Shown here one piece after another: positions 52,405-61,553 of a DNA stretch of 64,000 bases. Each line of letters opens with the position of its first letter. The stretch's first letter is position 1. The position numbers and the translations under genes are program-made. This DNA comes from Chitinophaga sp. H8 (GTDB taxonomy: Bacteria; Bacteroidota; Bacteroidia; Chitinophagales; Chitinophagaceae): the NCBI RefSeq assembly GCF_040567655.1, contig NZ_JBEXAC010000001.1, forward strand, positions 1 through 64,000, in the 5' to 3' direction. A model generated the notes under the pieces. The model saw only the letters and a list, made by a program, of their open reading frames with translations. It was not told the origin of the DNA and made no database searches.

Positions 52405-53562
52405 ATGAGTATGCAGGAAAGCCGTATCACATATTTATTGCGGGCGTATGCCAATGATACCTGTACAGCGGGAGAGCGGGAAGAGTTGTGGATGCTGCTC
52501 AGCCAGGAGGTAAATGATGGGGAGGTGGAAGCAGCCTTACAGCAGCTGATACAGGATACCCCACCAGTACACCATATGGATGAAACTGCCGCAGCAGATG
52601 TGCTGAAAGCCATCCTTACCCAGGCGCCGCCTGCAAAGTTACGGAAGTTGCAGCGCTGGAAATGGGTAGCTGCCGCAGCCTGTGTAGTAGGTGTGATAAT
52701 AGCTGGTTGGTTTTTTAGCCAGTCGCGTAAAGCATCCGGTCCTGATATCACTTTGCAGGAAGCCGGGAAGATTGTTCCGGGAAGTAACCAGGCCACGTTG
52801 GTACTGGACGATGGTACCAGCCTTGCCCTTGGACATGCAGACAGCACCAGCATTGCCAGTCATACCAACGCGCAGCTGCTGGCAGATAGCGGCCAGCTGG
52901 TCTTTAATAAAAATGCAGCATCAGGTGAGGTAAGGTATAATACAGTGATTACACCTGCAGGGGGGCAGTATGCGGTAGTACTGCCGGATGGGTCACGTGC
53001 ATGGTTAAACGCAGGATCGTCATTACGTTTCCCTTCCGCCTTTACAGATAATAAGCGGGTAGTAGCAATGACCGGAGAAGTTTTTTTTGATATTGCACCG
53101 GGAGCAGCCCGTCCTTTCCTGGTACGTGTACAGGATGTTGAAGTACAGGTGCTTGGTACACAATTCAATATCATGGCATATGATAACGAACCGGCTATCA
53201 GTGCCACCCTGGTACAGGGAGCCGTAGCGGTACAAAGGGGAGCAGCACGTAAAATGCCCGCCATTGGTCAGCAGGTGATCATCAAAGACAATCAGCCTAT
53301 GGAAATTCAGCCGGCGGATATTGCCAGGATAACGGCCTGGAAGGAAGGACGCTTTGAGTTTAATGGCAGCATAGGAGCAATTATGCGCCAGATAGAAAGA
53401 TGGTATGACGTAAAAGTATTGTACGAAGGCAATGTGGCCGGACAGTCATATATAGGTACTATTTCGCGCAGTGAAGATATAGCGGATGTATTGAAAACAT
53501 TGGAATTAACAGGGAGTTTACATTTTAAGGTAGTAGGAAAACAGATTATTGTCACACCGTAA
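52405..53562 (+). CDS. FecR-family anti-sigma factor
   Basis: About 386 residues from the ATG at 52405 (a TTG three codons earlier and an ATG two codons later are alternatives). The cytoplasmic N terminus (SRITYLLRAYANDTCTAGEREELW) is followed by one membrane segment at about 90-110 (WVAAAACVVGVIIAGWFF), the FecR domain (PAGGQYAVVLPDGSRAWLNAG, AMTGEVFFDIAPGAARPF), and DUF4974 at the C terminus (IERWYDVKVLYEG). It holds the sigma factor encoded just upstream and receives its signal from the STN-SusC encoded 60 bp downstream. Confidence 0.94.
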   Translation: MSMQESRITYLLRAYANDTCTAGEREELWMLLSQEVNDGEVEAALQQLIQDTPPVHHMDETAAADVLKAILTQAPPAKLRKLQRWKWVAAAACVVGVIIAGWFFSQSRKASGPDITLQEAGKIVPGSNQATLVLDDGTSLALGHADSTSIASHTNAQLLADSGQLVFNKNAASGEVRYNTVITPAGGQYAVVLPDGSRAWLNAGSSLRFPSAFTDNKRVVAMTGEVFFDIAPGAARPFLVRVQDVEVQVLGTQFNIMAYDNEPAISATLVQGAVAVQRGAARKMPAIGQQVIIKDNQPMEIQPADIARITAWKEGRFEFNGSIGAIMRQIERWYDVKVLYEGNVAGQSYIGTISRSEDIADVLKTLELTGSLHFKVVGKQIIVTP

Positions 53563-53622
53563 TACTATATTTTTTATCAGCCATTAATTTTTAAGAACCA
53601 ACCAAAAACGAGGCGAGCACTT

Positions 53623-56600
53623 ATGGAGAAAAATCGCATGGTCAGCATTGACCTGAAGGGAAGCCGTATGTCCCGGCTATCAACCAAGTTTGTATGGATA
53701 TTGGTATTGCTCATTGCACTACAGGCATCTGCAGAAGCATTTGCGCAACAGGTAACACTGCACAAAAAACAGGCGCCGCTATTGGAAGTGCTGAACAGCA
53801 TCAAACAGCAAACAGGGTATTTTTATGTTTGCCAGATCGCTTTGCTGAATGAAAGCAAACCGGTAGATGTAAATGTAGAAAATGCGCCCCTGGAACAGGC
53901 ACTGGCTGCCGTTTTTAAGGCACAGCCGCTTGCCTGGAGCATTCATGGAAAAACGATCGTGGTAAGGAGAAAAGGTACACCAGCGCCCTCGCAATTGCAG
54001 GACACCGTGATCACTACTTTTACCGTGATGGGAAATGTTAAGGATCAGCAGGGACATCCCATGCCCGGTGCTTCCATAGCTATCAGCGGTACCCAGCGGG
54101 GAGGACAGACAGATGCCGCGGGTAATTTTCTGTTGAAAGAAGTCGCATTGCCTGCCGTGATTGAGGTGAGATATACCGGTTTTGTTCCGCAACGGCTAAG
54201 TGTTATCAATGATGATATGCTGTATGTTACACTACAGGAAAGTAAACAACAGGTGAATGAAGTAGTGGTAACCGGGTATAGCAGTAAAAAGATCAGTGAG
54301 CTGACAGGATCTTTGTCTACCGTAAAAGGGGAAGCATTGAAAAATGTGACTTCTGCTTCTATCCTGCAAAATATCCAGGGAAAAATAACCGGACTTAATG
54401 CAAGCAGTGTGGGAGGTAATCCGGCCGAAGAGGTAAATCTTACCGTGAGAGGAGTAGGTTCATTAGGAGGTACCGGCTCTACCCAGCCATTGATAGTAAT
54501 CGATGGGTTGATCCAGGATGCTGGTGGGGTAGCCAATGTAAGTCCCAATGATGTGGCGTCTGTAACGCTGCTCAAAGATGCGGCAGCCACTGCTTTGTAT
54601 GGTGCACGTGCGGCTAATGGTGTGTTGCTGATCAACACTAAAAGAGGCGGCACCGAAGACGGTAAACCGAAGGTGAATTTTGAATCCGTATTCAGCTGGG
54701 AAAAACCTTCCTTTGGCAAGTTCAGGATGATGAATAGTGCAGAACGTTATGATCTGATGGAACAGGCCTATGGTAATGATTACCGGAATGAAAATCCCGG
54801 TGCTACTGATACGGATGTACGTAATTATCTGGGTACCGTAATGCCGGATAAGCAGCAGGCGCTTGCCAATAATACCGATTGGGTAAAAGCAGGGTACCGG
54901 ACTGGACAGATACAGCGGTATAATTTATCTGTAAGTGGCGGAGCGCAAAAATTCAAATATTATGCAGGGGGTACCTATCATCATGAGCTTCCCGTAGCAT
55001 TTACAGACCAGTATGATAAATACCAGCTCCGGGTGAATACGGAATATGCCCCCTCTTCAAAGTTCACCATCACTACAGGATTTAATGGCTCTTTTACTAA
55101 ATCGAGGAGTGCAGGATTAAGCAACTATCAATCAAACCTATATGGTATGATGCCCTGGGACAATCCCCGTCGTCCGGATGGGAGCTATAAAACAGGAGGG
55201 CCTAATGAAGCTGGCTGGTACAGTGGTTCCAGTACCTATAATCCATTGTATGATGCCGCCTGGCAATATGGATTTGATAAAACCTACCTGGCCAGCGGTG
55301 ATACTAAATTACAGTATAATATTACCCCATGGCTCAGTGTGTCCAGTGCCAACAGGATCACCTTAGGATTCGGTAAGTTTGGATTTTATACAGATCCCAG
55401 GGATAGCGCTTCCTACAGGCCCGGCGGATTTTATTTGCAGCAAGCCTCTACCCGGATCAACTACATTACTTCCAACATGCTTTCTTTCAATAAAAGGATA
55501 GGACAGCATGCTATTAAAGGACTGGCGGGGATGGAGTTTAATGATATCCGCAATGAACTTACTTCAGTAGCTGTCAGAGATATTACCCCCGGCAGTACTT
55601 CTATTGCCTCCGGAAAGGTAGACAGGACCGGTGAGGATATTCAGGAAATTGCTTTTCTGTCGTACCTCTCAGAGTTAAACTACAGTTATAAAGACCGTTA
55701 TTTTCTGTCGGCATCCCTGAGAAGTGATGGCTCTTCCAAGTTTGGCGCCAATAATAAATTCGGTACATTCTATTCAATAGGTGCTGCCTGGAACATCAGT
55801 GATGAAGTATTCCTGTCAGGTAATAAAACTATTACCAATCTCCGCTTACGGTTCAGCCACGGTACTTCCGGTAATGCCGATCCGGTAGGGGCCTATGATA
55901 TTTATGGGGTGTATGATTTTATTACTTACCTGAGTGATCAGTACAACGGACAGCCGGGTATTATTCCAGGTAGTCAGGCTAATAACCCGGACCTGCACTG
56001 GGAAGTACAGCGGATGAATAACCTGGGAGTAAATATTGCCTTGTGGAACCGCCTGCATGTGAATATAGATCTCTATGATAAAGCCAATGGAAGTTTGCTG
56101 CGTGCAGTGCCGGCAGCGGGTACCAGCGGGATACCCAGTGTGGTAAAGAATATTGGTAAGATCTCCAATAAAGGATTGGAAGTAGAAATCAATTCCGATA
56201 ACCTGAAAGGAAAAGTAAACTGGACAACTAATCTGAATTTATCTTTTAACCGGAATAAAGTATTGTATCTGACAGGGGTACCGGAAGTATTTCCCACTAC
56301 CGGAACAAACAACCTGCTGGCACCGGGCTATGCAGTAGGGTCTTATTGGGGACTAGTGTATAAAGGGGCCGATCCTGAAACGGGGAAACCTTCTTATGAG
56401 ATGATAGATGAACAAGGTAAAAGCAGTGTTACGACAGATATTTCCAAAGCCACTCCGCAGTACCTGGGAAATCCCCAACCTAAATTTTATGGTGGTATTT
56501 CCAATACGGTTGCCTACCGGGGATTTACTTTAAGTGTATTGCTGGATTATGTATCGGGGTTGAAATTATTCAATGATATACGCGGCTCCCGTTATGGCGC

Positions 56601-56988
56601 CTACGAAATGGATGGTGCTTCCAGGACGTCCAACAATGTGGCATTGCCGGACGGGCAAACACGCTGGCAGCGGCCGGGAGATCATGCCTTTGCACCTGCC
56701 GCCACGCTGGTAGGCTATGCAGATGCCAGTGGCTGGACTACTACCCGTTTCCTGGAAGATGCCAGTTATCTCAGGATCCGTAATGTACGGCTCTCTTATG
56801 ATATGCCGGAAAGATGGTTATCGCGCTGGAAGATGCAGGGCGCCACTTTATTTGTTTCAGGAGATCACCTGTACACCTTTACCCGCTTCAGCGGATTGGA
56901 TCCTGAATCTGGCGGGCTAAGTGCAGAATATGCTTCCAAGTATGTTATCAACCGGAAGGTATCCGTTGGGTTAAGTATTAGTTTCTGA
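53623..56988 (+). CDS. SusC/RagA TonB-dependent transporter with STN signalling domain
   Basis: 1121 residues. The signal segment (about 22-40, FVWILVLLIALQASAEAFA) precedes an STN domain (about 45-110: KKQAPLLEVLNSIKQQTGYFYV), a carboxypeptidase-regulatory-like domain (about 130-205: GNVKDQQGHPMPGASIAISG), the plug (NEVVVTGYSSKKISELTGSL, ATALYGARAANGVLLINTKRG) and the barrel ending SVGLSISF. The STN domain next to sigma and FecR genes indicates ligand-responsive self-induction. It is paralogous in order and domains to the transporter at 25671. Confidence 0.95.
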   Translation: MEKNRMVSIDLKGSRMSRLSTKFVWILVLLIALQASAEAFAQQVTLHKKQAPLLEVLNSIKQQTGYFYVCQIALLNESKPVDVNVENAPLEQALAAVFKAQPLAWSIHGKTIVVRRKGTPAPSQLQDTVITTFTVMGNVKDQQGHPMPGASIAISGTQRGGQTDAAGNFLLKEVALPAVIEVRYTGFVPQRLSVINDDMLYVTLQESKQQVNEVVVTGYSSKKISELTGSLSTVKGEALKNVTSASILQNIQGKITGLNASSVGGNPAEEVNLTVRGVGSLGGTGSTQPLIVIDGLIQDAGGVANVSPNDVASVTLLKDAAATALYGARAANGVLLINTKRGGTEDGKPKVNFESVFSWEKPSFGKFRMMNSAERYDLMEQAYGNDYRNENPGATDTDVRNYLGTVMPDKQQALANNTDWVKAGYRTGQIQRYNLSVSGGAQKFKYYAGGTYHHELPVAFTDQYDKYQLRVNTEYAPSSKFTITTGFNGSFTKSRSAGLSNYQSNLYGMMPWDNPRRPDGSYKTGGPNEAGWYSGSSTYNPLYDAAWQYGFDKTYLASGDTKLQYNITPWLSVSSANRITLGFGKFGFYTDPRDSASYRPGGFYLQQASTRINYITSNMLSFNKRIGQHAIKGLAGMEFNDIRNELTSVAVRDITPGSTSIASGKVDRTGEDIQEIAFLSYLSELNYSYKDRYFLSASLRSDGSSKFGANNKFGTFYSIGAAWNISDEVFLSGNKTITNLRLRFSHGTSGNADPVGAYDIYGVYDFITYLSDQYNGQPGIIPGSQANNPDLHWEVQRMNNLGVNIALWNRLHVNIDLYDKANGSLLRAVPAAGTSGIPSVVKNIGKISNKGLEVEINSDNLKGKVNWTTNLNLSFNRNKVLYLTGVPEVFPTTGTNNLLAPGYAVGSYWGLVYKGADPETGKPSYEMIDEQGKSSVTTDISKATPQYLGNPQPKFYGGISNTVAYRGFTLSVLLDYVSGLKLFNDIRGSRYGAYEMDGASRTSNNVALPDGQTRWQRPGDHAFAPAATLVGYADASGWTTTRFLEDASYLRIRNVRLSYDMPERWLSRWKMQGATLFVSGDHLYTFTRFSGLDPESGGLSAEYASKYVINRKVSVGLSISF

Positions 56989-57008
56989 TCCGTATTAACT
57001 GTAATAGT

Positions 57009-58457
57009 ATGAACAAGAGAAAATTTCTATATAGTGCTTTCTGTATGATGCTGGCCATCACGGCGTGTAATAATAAGCTGGAACTAAGGCCGGAAACCTC
57101 TATTGATGCTGACAAGGCTGTAGAGAATGAAAGCAACCTGATCCTGGCTACCAGTGGTAATTACTCCATGATGAACAGTACATTTTACATTACTACCTAC
57201 TATCATCTTACGGAATCTGCTACTGATAATGTAGAGGCTACTGGCATATTTGATCCGGGTGGTACCCGTGAATTTGCGGCCTATTCTTTTAATCATTCCC
57301 TGGCTATGCGGAATCCGTCAGATGTTTATACAGAAGCGTATAAACTGTTGCGGGGGGTAAATAATGTGATTAATAATATCCCTGACGATGCGAATACACG
57401 CCTCTTACAATTGAAGGGAGAGAACCTGTTCCTGCGGGCGCTGGCGCATTATACCCTGGTCAATATTTTTGGCCGGCCCTACGTACAGGATAACGGCAAT
57501 CATCCGGGTGTGGTAATCGTGGATAAAGTAGCGGCACCGCTGGACAGGCCGGCAAAGCGTAATACAGTGAAGGAAGTGTATGACTTTATGATAGCCGACC
57601 TGCTAAAGGCCATGCCACTGATGAAAGCAGAGATCGGAGATAACGCTTTTGCCAGCCGTTATGCAGCAGCTGCCATGCTCTCCAGCCTTTATCTGAATAT
57701 GGATAATCCTGCCAAGGCGGTGGAATATGCCAATATGGTGATCAATAGTGGCCTGTATTCTTTGGCTGAGGGAGATGTATATAAAAAGTATTTTTCGACA
57801 GACCACAGTACCGGTGACAAAGAAACTATTTTCTGTATGAGGAGCCTGGATGGTACCGGTAGTGGGTATTATTATTACAACCAGAGCTACACCGTAGAGA
57901 AGTTTGCGGCAGTATCCAAACCCTTACTGGACTTACTGGATGAAGGCAGTGGGGATGTAAGGAAAAGCTTTTATAAGCCATTGCGCACAGCAGATGGCGA
58001 TGAGTATACTTTTACCACCAAATTTGTACAAAACCCTGTAGCCAATCCAACAGAGCAGGTGAGTTCTCCTGCTCTGTACCGCCTGACACTGATGTACCTG
58101 AACCGTGCGGAAGCGAATGCCCGGCTGGGAAAAAACCAGGAAGCCCTGGATGATGTGAACCTGATCCGCAAAAGAGCCGGAATGAGTGGCAGTGAGCTGT
58201 ACTCTCTCAGCCAGCTGCATGGCCGCAGCACGGTATTGCAGGTAGTATTGGATGAACGGAGAATAGAGTTTGCTTTTGAAGGGGGGATACGCCGGGATGA
58301 TCTTTGGCGCAATAACCTGCCTATGATACGTACTTATGGAAAGGCGGGTATACCGGGTTCTTTTATCACCATAAAGCCAACGGATAAACGGGTAGTGTAT
58401 TTTTTACCCCAGGACGAAACCAATGGCGTATCCAATTCGCTGGAACAAAATCCATAA
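57009..58457 (+). CDS. SusD/RagB-family outer-membrane lipoprotein
   Basis: 482 residues with lipobox ITAC (cysteine at about 20). SusD blocks: LQLKGENLFLRALAHYTLVNIFGRPY, LYRLTLMYLNRAEANARLGKNQ, and LDERRIEFAFEGGIRRDDLWRN. The C terminus (VVYFLPQDETNGVSNSLEQNP) is the complete form. It follows susC by 20 bp and is followed by a thioredoxin gene 21 bp later, the same order as in the minus-strand locus at 20.6-30.5 kb. The ligand is unknown. Confidence 0.95.
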   Translation: MNKRKFLYSAFCMMLAITACNNKLELRPETSIDADKAVENESNLILATSGNYSMMNSTFYITTYYHLTESATDNVEATGIFDPGGTREFAAYSFNHSLAMRNPSDVYTEAYKLLRGVNNVINNIPDDANTRLLQLKGENLFLRALAHYTLVNIFGRPYVQDNGNHPGVVIVDKVAAPLDRPAKRNTVKEVYDFMIADLLKAMPLMKAEIGDNAFASRYAAAAMLSSLYLNMDNPAKAVEYANMVINSGLYSLAEGDVYKKYFSTDHSTGDKETIFCMRSLDGTGSGYYYYNQSYTVEKFAAVSKPLLDLLDEGSGDVRKSFYKPLRTADGDEYTFTTKFVQNPVANPTEQVSSPALYRLTLMYLNRAEANARLGKNQEALDDVNLIRKRAGMSGSELYSLSQLHGRSTVLQVVLDERRIEFAFEGGIRRDDLWRNNLPMIRTYGKAGIPGSFITIKPTDKRVVYFLPQDETNGVSNSLEQNP

Positions 58458-58478
58458 TCATTATCTAAACCAGTTTAT

Positions 58479-59612
58479 ATGATAAAGAAAAGTTTGATGC
58501 TGCTGTTGTGGGCAGGTATATCGCAGATGGTATTGGCACAGGCCAAACCTAACTTCACTGTTAAAGGCACCCTGGAAGGCAAGCCGGATGGCGTGGTGGT
58601 ATTGAGTTATGATGGTGCGGGTGGCAAACAGATCAATACCAGTGCAGCTGTTAAAAACGGGCAGTTTATGTTTAGTGGAAATATTGCCCATACAATGGCG
58701 GCGCGGTTTTATTATAAGGAAGAGCCTTATAATGAAGCACATGGCACCATGCTGTTCCTGGAACCTGGTAAGATGCAGCTAACCGTGCCATTTGAAGATT
58801 TTAGCAAAGCTACCTTAACAGGTTCTGCTACGCAGACTGCATATAGTGGTCTGGAGCAGATCAAAAAGGGGATTGAACAAAAATACAAGTTGCAACTGGA
58901 TTCTATGAGAGATGAACCTGATCATGAAAAGGCGTCAGAGATCAGGGAAAGGCTGGCACCTTTTTTTGAAGAAATGGATCAGGCCGACTACCGTTTTTTT
59001 GATCAGCATCCACAATCCTATGTAACGTTATGGCAGCTGCGTTTCCATAGTGGAGATCTGCCGATCGAAGCCCAGCAAAAATATTATGATAAGCTGGGGC
59101 CTGCATTGCAAAAAACTGCCGGTGGCAGGGAAATCGCCGCAGAGATCAGAAAACTGCGGAACGGCTCTCCGGGAAGTAAGGCCGCCAACTTTTCTGCTAT
59201 GGATATCAACGGAAAAAAGTTGTCTTTATCAGACTACAAAGGTAAATATGTGCTGCTCGATTTCTGGGCCAGCTGGTGCGTGCCTTGCCGCAAAGGAAAT
59301 CCACATCTGAAAGCACTGTATGCCCAATATAAAGATAAGGGGATAGAATTTATCGGCATATCAGACGATGACAGCAACCCTGCTGCCTGGAAAAAAGCGG
59401 TCGCAAAAGATGATTTACCCTGGAGGCATGTATTGCGTGGTATGGACCGTAACCTGATGAGAGCAGGTAAGACCAGCGATAAGGATATCAGTGAGAAATA
59501 CGGCATACATTCACTGCCTACTAAGATATTAATCAACCCGGAAGGTATGATCATTGGCCGTTATGGCAGTGAAGGAGATGAATTGGATAGAATGCTTGAA
59601 AAAAGCTTTTAG
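58479..59612 (+). CDS. Exported DUF4369-thioredoxin (TlpA-like) protein
   Basis: 377 residues, signal peptide about 1-20. DUF4369 (FTVKGTLEGKPDGVVVLSYDG) at about 24-115, helical linker, then the thioredoxin domain from about 228, with FWASWCVPCRKGNPHL: the CxxC pair is kept, but the usual Gly is Val. It is closest to the protein at 20604 by eye. Compared with that sister (ending QAVLGT) the C terminus is shorter and ends LEKSF, whose last codons AGC TTT TAG are repeat-locus-6 sequence. This fits loss of the original tail when the repeat arrived. Confidence 0.93.
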   Translation: MIKKSLMLLLWAGISQMVLAQAKPNFTVKGTLEGKPDGVVVLSYDGAGGKQINTSAAVKNGQFMFSGNIAHTMAARFYYKEEPYNEAHGTMLFLEPGKMQLTVPFEDFSKATLTGSATQTAYSGLEQIKKGIEQKYKLQLDSMRDEPDHEKASEIRERLAPFFEEMDQADYRFFDQHPQSYVTLWQLRFHSGDLPIEAQQKYYDKLGPALQKTAGGREIAAEIRKLRNGSPGSKAANFSAMDINGKKLSLSDYKGKYVLLDFWASWCVPCRKGNPHLKALYAQYKDKGIEFIGISDDDSNPAAWKKAVAKDDLPWRHVLRGMDRNLMRAGKTSDKDISEKYGIHSLPTKILINPEGMIIGRYGSEGDELDRMLEKSF

Positions 59613-59880
59613 CTATTAGCTGTTAGCCTTTAGCTTAAATGCAGCGATGGATTGTGTTTTGTCATTAGAGCTGTTAGCTATTAGCCGTTAGCTTTTAGCC
59701 TTTTAAGGCTATCGACAAGCTAACGGCTAATTACTTTTTATTTAGGCAGTATTTGAATTTATCATTCAACAAATTCACAATAGCTTTCTTCATTCGCTGC
59801 ATTTAAGCTAAAGGCTAACAGCTAAAGGCTAACAGCTAAAGGCTAACAGCTAAAGGCTAACAGCTAAAGGCTAACAGCTC
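59604..59880. repeat. Heptamer-armed composite repeat, locus 6
   Basis: It fills the convergent gap between the thioredoxin and GH109-like genes. The left side starts inside the thioredoxin stop region and contains a TTAAATGCAGCGA core (inverse orientation), ATTGTGTTTTGTCAT (59651-59665) and TTTTAGCCTTTTAAGGCTA. The right side has TCGCTGCATTTAAGCTAA at 59794-59811, merging into a perfect 14-bp tandem array. The stop codon of the minus-strand gene (59883) is 3 nt away. Confidence 0.87.
59807..59876. repeat. Perfect 14-bp tandem repeat, five copies
   Basis: The unit GCTAAAGGCTAACA occurs five times without a mismatch, then GCTC. It is two 7-mers of the family (GCTAAAG, GCTAACA) copied as a pair. 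Perfect identity implies recent expansion, probably by slippage. Confidence 0.95.
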
Positions 59881-59882
59881 TA

Positions 59883-61277
59883 CTAATACTGGTCATCCAG
59901 CGCAAAAATAGGCTTGCGGTTCATCCAGCGTCCACGGGTGAAGTCGGGGATGAATTGCAGGCTGCCACCTTCTGCTACGGATTGTTCACTCAGTGGAGTA
60001 ATAGCGTACCAGGTAGCCAGGTCGTAAACGTCCAGTGCATATGGTGCACCTCTTTTAATACTCTCGATAAAGGAGTTGATCACATACCAGTCCATACCAC
60101 CATGTCCGGCGCCGGCAGCATCTTTGGTAAAGCGTTTCCACAGTGGGTGGTCGTATTTACCGAAGTAGGAAGCCGGGTCATTTTCACTACCGGTTTTTTC
60201 CCATTCGTCGTGTTTACTTTTCCCTTCTATGTAGATAGATTGCTGGTCATCCATCCATAAGCCGTTGGTACCTTGTACGCGGAAGTTGAGGGAATAAGGG
60301 CGGGGAGAGTTGGTATCATGAGATAGCATGATGGTTTCACCGTTGCTGGTCCGGATGAGGGTACTCACGATATCGCCCAGTTTAAATTCTACTTTGGCAT
60401 TAGGGTGGTTTTCACCACCATGATCTACCACGTATTTATGCAGTCCGCGTGATTTGGTAGCCACAGATGTTAAAGACAGGAGGCGGTTGCCACGGTTCAT
60501 ATTGATCACATTACCCACAGGGCCGAGGCCGTGTGTGGGGTAGAGGTCGCCGTTGCGGTGTACGGAGTGATTGGTTCTCCAGTGTGCTTCAGAAAGACCT
60601 TTTTCTCCAAATTCCACCCCACCACCGTAGTATTGTTTACCATCATTGAATTTAACCCCACGCAGATCGTGCTGGTATCCACCCTGGAGGTGGGTAATTT
60701 CACCAAATAGTCCCTGGCGGGCCATGTTCAGTACTGCCATAACATCGCGGCGGTAACAAACATTTTCCATACCAAATACCTGGATATTAGCAGCTTCGCT
60801 GGCGTTCACCAGTTGCCAGCATTCCTGTACATCAGCAGCGCCGCATACTTCCACAGCAGGTGTTTTGCCTGCTTTTAAAGCAGCCACCGCCTGAATGGTA
60901 TGCCATTCCCAGGGAGTAGCAATGATGACTGCATCGATATCGTCCCTTTTCAGCAGGTTGAGATAATCTTCCGGCCCGTTGGTATATTCTGCTATTTTTC
61001 TTTTAGCACCATATACCTTGCTGATGATTTCCCGGCATTTGGGAACTGCAAATTTCGTGTCCGGATCGGCAATAGCGATCACGTCTACATCTTCCCGGTG
61101 CAGGCACAGGCTGAGATGCCCGCTACCCCTTGCCCCAACGCCTATGAGGCCTACTCTGACTTTAGGTTTCTTTTCGTTGGCAAACAGTTTTGCTGGTGTA
61201 TTCAGCAGTGATAAACCCACTCCTGCCGCTACCGTGCCTTTGATAAAACTTCTACGATGCAGTTGCTGCTTACTCAT
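59883..61277 (-). CDS. Gfo/Idh/MocA-family protein, probable GH109 glycosidase
   Basis: 464 residues with a twin-arginine signal (HRRSFIKGTVAAGVG). The Rossmann motif is GLIGVGARGSGHL, with IAIADPD closing the NAD-binding part. The blocks AVEVCGAADVQECWQLV, NVCYRRDVMAVLNM and the stretch HRNGDLYPTHGLGPVGNV are those of GH109, whose founding member (from Elizabethkingia) is an NAD-dependent alpha-N-acetylgalactosaminidase active on blood-group A antigen. Some exported relatives have other sugar specificities, so the activity is likely rather than certain. It is divergent from a GH29 fucosidase gene. Confidence 0.88.
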   Translation of the reverse strand: MSKQQLHRRSFIKGTVAAGVGLSLLNTPAKLFANEKKPKVRVGLIGVGARGSGHLSLCLHREDVDVIAIADPDTKFAVPKCREIISKVYGAKRKIAEYTNGPEDYLNLLKRDDIDAVIIATPWEWHTIQAVAALKAGKTPAVEVCGAADVQECWQLVNASEAANIQVFGMENVCYRRDVMAVLNMARQGLFGEITHLQGGYQHDLRGVKFNDGKQYYGGGVEFGEKGLSEAHWRTNHSVHRNGDLYPTHGLGPVGNVINMNRGNRLLSLTSVATKSRGLHKYVVDHGGENHPNAKVEFKLGDIVSTLIRTSNGETIMLSHDTNSPRPYSLNFRVQGTNGLWMDDQQSIYIEGKSKHDEWEKTGSENDPASYFGKYDHPLWKRFTKDAAGAGHGGMDWYVINSFIESIKRGAPYALDVYDLATWYAITPLSEQSVAEGGSLQFIPDFTRGRWMNRKPIFALDDQY

Positions 61278-61553
61278 GTTTGAAATATTTAAACGTGCAT
61301 GATTTGATAAAAGGAGGGTTTAAATGTATATAATTTGAATTGTGAAATGCAAATGAAGCCCGTTTTTTCTGACATTTTTGTGATTAACGGTGAATTGGGA
61401 TGTGGCGGCATGTAATAGTATTCTCCCGATCTGCACCTGCCGGCAGTAGTATTTTAACATTCCCTGCATCAATTTTAGCGGCACTGGAACTATCCTGTAT
61501 TTAATAGTATTTTTAGTTCACTTGTAAATACTTGTATTGTTATAATACTGCAC
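61278..61553. other. Divergent promoter region between GH109-like and GH29 genes
   Basis: 276 bp with no gene. It must contain promoters for both glycosidases, so the two are probably co-regulated. ACTTGTAAATACTTGTATTG just upstream of the GH29 start is an imperfect direct repeat (ACTTGTA twice, 10 bp apart), a possible activator site. No exact TAnnTTTG box faces either gene. Confidence 0.45.

Noticed and set aside
54045..54719. A 224-codon minus-strand open frame
   Set aside because: It is antisense to the STN-SusC gene, with Ser/Thr/Pro-rich, low-complexity translation and no recognisable domain.
59807..59876. Possible CRISPR array
   Set aside because: The copies are directly adjacent with no spacers and the unit is only 14 bp; no cas gene is present.
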